Position numbers and translations under genes: made by a program. The notes beneath the pieces were generated by a model. It did no database searches and was not told the origin of the DNA. It was given only the letters and a program-made list of their open reading frames with translations. This document shows positions 7,299 to 11,614 of a DNA stretch of 11,614 nt, in pieces. How positions within the stretch are numbered: the first letter of the stretch is position 1; every line of letters starts with the position of its first letter. The stretch is from the NCBI GenBank assembly GCA_019237435.1, contig JAFAHB010000041.1, forward strand, positions 1-11,614. Reading direction: 5' to 3'. Origin of the DNA: Vulcanimicrobiota bacterium. GTDB taxonomy: Bacteria > Vulcanimicrobiota > Vulcanimicrobiia > Vulcanimicrobiales > Vulcanimicrobiaceae.

Positions 7299-7743
7299 AA
7301 TTCAGGTGCCGAAACGTCCAATATTTGTTGAGGAAGAAGTTGATGAATACGCCGGCGATGGTTGCAGCCAGCCACGTTGCCGTGAAATGATGAAAGCCGT
7401 ACCGTTGCGCTGCGGCTATGACGAGATTGCCGGCGACGAGCGCGACGGCAGAAACGGCGAGAAACTGCGCTCCTTCGATCCAGGGATTACGGCGCGAGCG
7501 AAACGTCCAGATTCGATTGAGCAGGTAGTTGGACACCCCGCCCGCCATGAATCCGATGGAGAAGTCGGCGAACCAAGAGAGCTCCGTCGTTTTTTCGAGA
7601 CCATGGGCAACGACGAAGTTCACGATCGTTCCCGATGCTCCGACGATCCCAAACTTCACGAATTGGCGAACGCCCCGCCGGCGGCCGAGCGTGTGAACGA
7701 GGCTCGGCGGCGTATCAAATGAATTCGACGCCGGTTTACGCAA
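7297..7743 (-). CDS. GtrA-family membrane protein (lipid-linked sugar translocation)
   Basis: 148 residues, standard for the GtrA/DPMS transmembrane family, whose members work with glycosyltransferases and are thought to move polyprenyl-phosphate sugars across the membrane. The four expected helices are present (about 30-49, 60-77, 92-112, 121-140). The internal repeat characteristic of the family is clear: SNYLLNRIWTFR at 71-82 and INFFLNKYWTFR at 134-145, each closing a helix pair. The start is TTG 7743, overlapping the end of the PIG-V-like gene by 8 bases with no good Shine-Dalgarno, so it is probably made by coupling. The only later start (GTG before KFGIVG) would cut off the conserved RQF residues. 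Its stop overlaps the ribosome binding site of the GT39 gene. Position between two GT-C enzymes supports supply of the lipid-linked donor. Flipping activity is inferred. Confidence 0.9.
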   Translation of the reverse strand: MRKPASNSFDTPPSLVHTLGRRRGVRQFVKFGIVGASGTIVNFVVAHGLEKTTELSWFADFSIGFMAGGVSNYLLNRIWTFRSRRNPWIEGAQFLAVSAVALVAGNLVIAAAQRYGFHHFTATWLAATIAGVFINFFLNKYWTFRHLN

Positions 7744-9256
7744 CCCAGTACCAGTCGGCGAAGAGTACGGTGAAGAGCCCGAGCAGCGGGAGCGAAAATG
7801 CGAGAATCACGTTGTTGACCCAAGGCCGTTCGCCCCAGCGCGCCAGAATCGCGAACATCGGAAAGAGAACCAGAGCGAAGCGAGGCATCGACATCAAGTT
7901 CGACGTGGACATCGGCACCAAGATGGAGAGTGCCATATATGCGATGTACGACGGCCGCAGGCTATGCCAGCCGGCGACCAGGACTCCGATCATTAGTAGC
8001 GTGAAGGCGATCTCGAGCGACTGATTTGCGATCAGCTGTGCTCCCGGACCGTGAAGGACTTTGCCGAACGCGTTCGCCAAGCTGACCCACGGAGGCGCGA
8101 GATGGCGGTTCCAGTGGATCTGGACGTGTGAAAAATAAAGCGGGTCCGCCCGCAACACCCACAGGTAGGCCATGTAGACGGCTAAGCCCAGTGGAATCAG
8201 CGCTCCCGCCAAGAGATCGTAGAGCGCTCGTCGGCCGAGCAGTCGATCTTGCGCCCACCACTCGATCGTAAAGGGAACGATCAGCAGGACGCCTTCGACG
8301 CGCGTCAATGCGGCAAGGAACCCTATTGCGGCGGCAATCCACCACCGGCGCTGGCGCATGTAATAAAACGAGGCAACCGTTAGCATGAAGAAGAGCGATT
8401 CGGTATAGACCGCCGTGAAATAGACCGCCGTCGGAAAGATTGAGACGTAGAAAATGGCGCGCCGCGCTACGGCGCGGTCGTATTCGTGCTCGAGCAGTTT
8501 GTAAAGATAGAGTAAGCCGAAGAAGAAGCATGCGCTGGAAATCAGCAAGCCGGCGATGAGATGGTTGCCGGCAAGCGCTCCGACGATGCGTATCAAAAGC
8601 GGATAAAGCGGAAAGAAGGCCATGTCGGTGCCTTGGTACCCATGCGTCGCAATGTCGAGGTAGTGGACCGCGTCCCAGCGCCCCCAGACGGCGAGCAGAG
8701 CATGCGAGGATTCTTGGACGTGCACACCGGCGCGCTGTCCGATGATTACCGCGGCAAGCTCGGCGATGACGACGATCGCGATTCTCGTCGCTGCAAAGTC
8801 GACCAGAACCTCGCGTACGGTTTGATTGAATCGCGCGGCAATGAGGACCTTGCCGACGCACGCCAGCGTAATGGCGACGAGGAAGAGCCGAGCACCGTGC
8901 GTGAGTTCCGGCGGCAAGACGAACGTAAGCCAAAGAAGTAGGAACGGAAGCCACGTGATGGCGTCATACTGCAGAGAGCGCGCGAGCGTGATGGAGGCGC
9001 GGCGTGCAAAATAACGGGCATACCAGATCCACAACGCAATTGCGGCTACGAGGCCGGCACATATGCCGGCAAGCAGACCGAACTCACCGAGCGCACCATG
9101 ATGGCTCGGAACGACGACGGCATACCAGGCGAAAAATCCGAGGGTCAAGCCGGCGGACGCGACGGCGGCCCGAGCAGGCCATCCGACAACCAAAAGATCG
9201 GCTAGCGGGATGGCCCGCGAGCGAATGGGTTGCGACAGATGGGTACCGACCGACAC
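7736..9256 (-). CDS. PIG-V-like mannosyltransferase with extra N-terminal membrane region
   Basis: GT-C glycosyltransferase related to eukaryotic PIG-V (GPI mannosyltransferase 2; bacterial COG5542). The diagnostic loop is WGRWDAVHYLDIATHGYQGT (residues 191-210), then FFPLYPLLIR (214-223) and TAVYTESLFF, all hallmarks of the family; Asp195 is the likely catalytic residue. The conserved domain starts only around residue 148. Ahead of it are about 145 residues with four further hydrophobic helices (37-49, 61-80, 103-114, 123-141), making 506 residues against roughly 400 for plain bacterial homologues. The GTG at 9256 is the most upstream workable start, without a clear Shine-Dalgarno; TTG 9193 is an alternative that would keep all helices. 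First gene of the minus-strand glycosylation trio and divergent from glpX. Substrate is probably a polyprenyl-phosphate hexose; mannose is inferred from family only. Confidence 0.86.
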   Translation of the reverse strand: MSVGTHLSQPIRSRAIPLADLLVVGWPARAAVASAGLTLGFFAWYAVVVPSHHGALGEFGLLAGICAGLVAAIALWIWYARYFARRASITLARSLQYDAITWLPFLLLWLTFVLPPELTHGARLFLVAITLACVGKVLIAARFNQTVREVLVDFAATRIAIVVIAELAAVIIGQRAGVHVQESSHALLAVWGRWDAVHYLDIATHGYQGTDMAFFPLYPLLIRIVGALAGNHLIAGLLISSACFFFGLLYLYKLLEHEYDRAVARRAIFYVSIFPTAVYFTAVYTESLFFMLTVASFYYMRQRRWWIAAAIGFLAALTRVEGVLLIVPFTIEWWAQDRLLGRRALYDLLAGALIPLGLAVYMAYLWVLRADPLYFSHVQIHWNRHLAPPWVSLANAFGKVLHGPGAQLIANQSLEIAFTLLMIGVLVAGWHSLRPSYIAYMALSILVPMSTSNLMSMPRFALVLFPMFAILARWGERPWVNNVILAFSLPLLGLFTVLFADWYWVA

Positions 9257-9272
9257 GCGCGAGATTCTTAAC

Positions 9273-9292
9273 AGGAAATGCGCCGCTTTCCT
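9273..9292. promoter_or_regulatory. Dyad in the 52-base divergent intergenic region, possible operator
   Basis: AGGAAA (9273-9278) and TTTCCT (9287-9292) form a perfect 6-base inverted repeat around an 8-base spacer, centred in the gap between the divergent PIG-V-like and glpX starts. A TTAACA hexamer at 9268-9273 resembles a -35 box, but no matching -10 follows at 16-18 bases. Both promoters must lie in this gap or within the flanking coding ends. A six-base dyad could arise by chance. Confidence 0.3.
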
Positions 9293-9308
9293 TTGTACGG
9301 TCTAACCA

Positions 9309-10292
9309 ATGGCACGAGCAATCATGCGTGCGCTATTGGACCATCCGGTGCACTCGCTCGATTTCGTGAAAGTGACCGAAAGCGCGGCCCTCTCGGCGTC
9401 GCGTTGGATGGGACGAGGCGAGCGCGATGCAGCCGACGCTGCCGCGGTCGAGAAGATGCGCGAAGCGCTAGGCGAAATGGAAATCGCGGGCCGGATCGTC
9501 ATTGGAGAAGGCGAGCGCGACGAAGCTCCGATGCTCTACATCGGCGAAGAGGTCGGCGCGGGCGGTAAAGAGGTCGACATTGCCGTCGACCCTGTCGAGG
9601 GTACGAATCTCGTAGCGAACGGCTTGCCTAACGCCATTGCGGTCATGGCGATTGCCGAGCGAGGGGGCCTGTTACACGCCCCCGACACGTACATGAAAAA
9701 GCTCGCTGTCGGCGCACGGGCCGCGCCGTACGTTCACATCGACGCACCAGTGCGCGAGAATCTCGAAGCCGTTGCCAATGCGCTCGAAAAACCGATCAAC
9801 GACGTTTGCGTCATTATCTTGGATCGCCCGCGTCATGCCGATTTGATTGCTGAAGTCCGCGCTGCCGGTGCGCGAATCCGGCTGATCTCCGACGGTGACG
9901 TTGACGCCTGTATCGCGACTGCGATCGATTCGACCGGCGTTCACGTGGCGATGGGGACCGGCGGAGCTCCCGAAGGCGTTCTCGCCGCGGCGGCTATCAA
10001 GTGCTTGGGCGGAAACTTTATGGGACGGTTGCAGCCGCGCAACGAGACGGAGCGGCAGCGCGCGGTCGAGATGGGCCTTGGCGACGTCGGCCGCGTTCTG
10101 GAGTTGAACGATCTCGTTCGCAGTAACGACGTCATCTTCTGCGCCACGGGAATCACGGATGGCGACTTGGTGCGTGGCGTTCGATTTTTCGGAAATCACG
10201 CCCGAACGCATTCGATTCTCGTCCATTCCAGTGGGACCGTGCGCTTTATAGAGTCGACGCACCGGCTCGCCGCGCGCCCTCACGGGCGGTAG
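9309..10292 (+). CDS. glpX: Class II fructose-1,6-bisphosphatase GlpX
   Basis: Hydrolyses fructose-1,6-bisphosphate to fructose-6-phosphate in gluconeogenesis or, in autotrophs, the Calvin cycle; some homologues also take sedoheptulose-1,7-bisphosphate. 327 residues, near the usual 320-340. The N-terminal [31 protein letters not shown] (66-80) and DPVEGTN (94-100) match the family closely. Alignment from memory with E. coli GlpX shows the five metal/catalytic acids conserved: Asp43, Glu67, Asp94, Glu97 and, in GGAPEG, Glu222. The C-terminal [11 protein letters not shown] is also typical. Start ATG 9309 has no clear Shine-Dalgarno; ATG 9324 is possible and keeps all motifs. The TAG at 10290-10292 is in the same frame as the next gene, which begins about nine bases on, so the two are likely cotranscribed. 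Cytoplasmic; identification secure. Confidence 0.95.
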   Translation: MARAIMRALLDHPVHSLDFVKVTESAALSASRWMGRGERDAADAAAVEKMREALGEMEIAGRIVIGEGERDEAPMLYIGEEVGAGGKEVDIAVDPVEGTNLVANGLPNAIAVMAIAERGGLLHAPDTYMKKLAVGARAAPYVHIDAPVRENLEAVANALEKPINDVCVIILDRPRHADLIAEVRAAGARIRLISDGDVDACIATAIDSTGVHVAMGTGGAPEGVLAAAAIKCLGGNFMGRLQPRNETERQRAVEMGLGDVGRVLELNDLVRSNDVIFCATGITDGDLVRGVRFFGNHARTHSILVHSSGTVRFIESTHRLAARPHGR

Positions 10293-10295
10293 GGA
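10291..10295 (+). promoter_or_regulatory. Shine-Dalgarno AGGGA ahead of an apparent ATC start
   Basis: AGGGA overlaps the glpX TAG and lies six bases before the ATC at 10302, ideal spacing for initiation there. No other candidate start before the FAD-binding motif has such a site; CTG at 10326 has none. Confidence 0.45.
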
Positions 10296-10301
10296 ACCGC
10301 G

Positions 10302-11614
10302 ATCGCGCAGACGCGCCATCACGATCTGATCGTCGTTGGGGCTGGATCGGCCGGCTACGCAGCCGCCCGAACTGCCCGCGACGTCGGGTGCGACGTGGCT
10401 CTCGTCGATCGAGGTCCCCTGGGCGGTCTCTGCATCCTGCGCGGCTGCATGCCGAGCAAGACGCTGTTGGCCTCGAGCGATGCGCTGCAAGATGCGCGCG
10501 AGGCCGCAGCCCTGGGAGTCAACGCTGAAGCCGTGACCGCAGACATGCCGTTCATTGCCGCGCGCAAGCGGCGGTTGGTGGAGGGCTTCGCCGAGTACCG
10601 CGTCGACGGGATACGAGACTTCACCCTTTACCTGGGGCAGGCGCGCTTTCTTTCTCCAAGCGAGCTGCGCGTCGGAGAGAACACGGTTCTCTCCGCGGAT
10701 AAGTTCGTTATCGCAACCGGAAGCGTCGTTCAACCCAGCGTTTTGCCGGGTCTGCCGGAGGCTGGTTACATCGACAGCGACGCATTGCTCGCGCTGGAGC
10801 GAATCCCAAGGTCCGTCGTCGTCCTAGGCGGTGGTTACACGGCCTGCGAGCTCGGCCAGTTTCTGGCGCGCATGGGCGCGCGGACGACGATGGTCATTCG
10901 CAGCGGACACTTGCTGACGTCCAGCGACGACGACGTAGGCGACGCATTGACGGGGTACTTCGTCGAAGAAGGGATAGACGTCGTCACTCATGCCTCGCTG
11001 CTGCGAGCGCAGCGCCGCGGTGACGAAAAAAGCGTGCTCTATCTGCGCGGCGGGGCGCAACGTGAAGCCGTAGGCGAAGAAATCTTTTACGCACTTGGCC
11101 GCGCGCCGTGCACCGCGGAGCTGGACGCGGATAAGGCCGGCGTGGTCCGCAACCCCAGCGGCGCAGTAACCGTCGACGGTCATTTGCGCACGAGCAATCC
11201 TAACATCTACGCGGTCGGCGACGTCACGGGCGATTACATGCTCGTGCACGTCGCGATCTATCAGGGCGAGGTCGCGGCGCGTAACGCTTGCCTTAATGTC
11301 GAGGAGGTTGCCGATTATCGCCTCGTGTCCACGCATACGGTCTTCACCGACCCGCAGTATGCGGCCGTCGGGATGAGCGAAAAGGAGCTGCGCCGCAAAG
11401 GAGTTCCGTACGTTTTGGGGCGGTACGACTTCGCCGAGCACGGAAAGGCGCAATGTCTAGGAAAGACCAAGGGCTTCGTCAAGATGATGGCCGAGCGTGA
11501 AGGCGGCCGGATACTCGGCGCGGCGGTCTTGGGGCCGGAAGGCTCGGAGCTCATTCACGAGGTCGTCGTAGCGATGAGCTTCAACTCGAGCGTCGATCAA
11601 TTTATGCGTATTCC
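10302..11614 (+). CDS. FAD-dependent pyridine nucleotide-disulfide oxidoreductase (Lpd/MerA-like), 3' end cut by window
   Basis: Flavoprotein disulfide reductase of the dihydrolipoamide dehydrogenase/glutathione reductase/mercuric reductase class; 437 codons are in the window. In order: FAD-binding VVGAGSAGYAAAR (11-23), redox-active disulfide Cys44/Cys49 in GGLCILRGCMPSK, IATGS (137-141), second Rossmann motif VVLGGGYTACELG (173-185), and the FAD site NIYAVGDVTG (about nt 11205-11234). The start of the dimerisation domain follows; the C-terminal His-Glu that completes a true lipoamide dehydrogenase site lies outside. After the second Rossmann strand the chain reads VIRSGHLL with Arg200, where NAD-specific E3 enzymes usually have Glu, so NADPH is more likely (inference). 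Substrate is unknown; GGLCILRGC departs from the usual GGTCLNVGC of E3. There is no ATG, GTG or TTG between the glpX TAG and the FAD motif. I place the start at ATC 10302, giving IAQTRHHDLIVVGAG, a natural N-terminus. CTG 10326 is the alternative. Confidence 0.85.
   Translation, partial: MAQTRHHDLIVVGAGSAGYAAARTARDVGCDVALVDRGPLGGLCILRGCMPSKTLLASSDALQDAREAAALGVNAEAVTADMPFIAARKRRLVEGFAEYRVDGIRDFTLYLGQARFLSPSELRVGENTVLSADKFVIATGSVVQPSVLPGLPEAGYIDSDALLALERIPRSVVVLGGGYTACELGQFLARMGARTTMVIRSGHLLTSSDDDVGDALTGYFVEEGIDVVTHASLLRAQRRGDEKSVLYLRGGAQREAVGEEIFYALGRAPCTAELDADKAGVVRNPSGAVTVDGHLRTSNPNIYAVGDVTGDYMLVHVAIYQGEVAARNACLNVEEVADYRLVSTHTVFTDPQYAAVGMSEKELRRKGVPYVLGRYDFAEHGKAQCLGKTKGFVKMMAEREGGRILGAAVLGPEGSELIHEVVVAMSFNSSVDQFMRI

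Noticed and set aside
6632..7722. Plus-strand open frames opposite GT39 and GtrA (200 and 153 codons)
   Set aside because: Highly charged, no motifs; opposite genes with clear membrane families.
9268..9296. Sigma-70 promoter for glpX using TTAACA as -35
   Set aside because: The hexamers at 16-18 base spacing match the -10 consensus poorly (two or so of six).
9672..10733. 353-codon minus-strand open frame opposite glpX and the reductase
   Set aside because: Covers the junction of two well-identified genes, has no family resemblance and is of low complexity; antisense shadow.
1..11614. CRISPR array, tRNA, transposase, toxin-antitoxin or defence genes
   Set aside because: Looked for direct repeats, cloverleaf-like segments and relevant protein motifs; none seen, and nearly all bases are accounted for by housekeeping or envelope genes.

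Overview
The window is gene-dense, GC-rich bacterial chromosomal DNA, with no mobile element, tRNA, rRNA or CRISPR that I can see. It holds ten protein genes, the first and last cut by the window edges, and no non-coding gap longer than about 120 bases. The gene set is bacterial and envelope-oriented: a lipobox lipoprotein, an Amj-type lipid II flippase and polyprenyl-linked glycosylation genes. Many starts are GTG or TTG, and the prolyl-tRNA synthetase is of the archaeal/eukaryotic-like type found in scattered bacterial phyla. This suggests an uncultured, high-GC lineage; Eremiobacterota (WPS-2) or a similar phylum is my guess, held weakly.

Left block, plus strand (1-3231): proS (prolyl-tRNA synthetase, missing its first few codons), a small secreted protein of unknown function, and an M16 zinc peptidase. 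The three overlap by a few bases at each junction, so they are probably one transcript. A short GC-rich hairpin lies just after the peptidase.

Middle block, plus strand (3349-5663): an Amj-family lipid II flippase, a small TPR lipoprotein and a DUF4239 four-helix membrane protein, again overlapping or a few bases apart. All three are membrane proteins or predicted to be membrane-anchored, which suggests an envelope job for the operon.

Minus-strand block (9256 down to 5660): a PIG-V-like mannosyltransferase with an extra N-terminal membrane region, a GtrA-type membrane protein and a GT39/ArnT-type glycosyltransferase, in that transcription order and overlapping or nearly so. They form a plausible lipid-linked sugar transfer cassette. 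Its last stop codon overlaps the DUF4239 stop codon tail to tail.

Right block, plus strand (9309 to the end): glpX (class II fructose-1,6-bisphosphatase), diverging from the PIG-V gene across only 52 bases, followed by a flavoprotein disulfide reductase of the lipoamide dehydrogenase/mercuric reductase family that runs off the window. The reductase has no ATG, GTG or TTG start before its FAD-binding motif. It seems to begin at an ATC codon with a well-placed Shine-Dalgarno, nine bases after the in-frame TAG of glpX. This is the oddest thing in the window. I did not find a clearly new defence or mobile system here.
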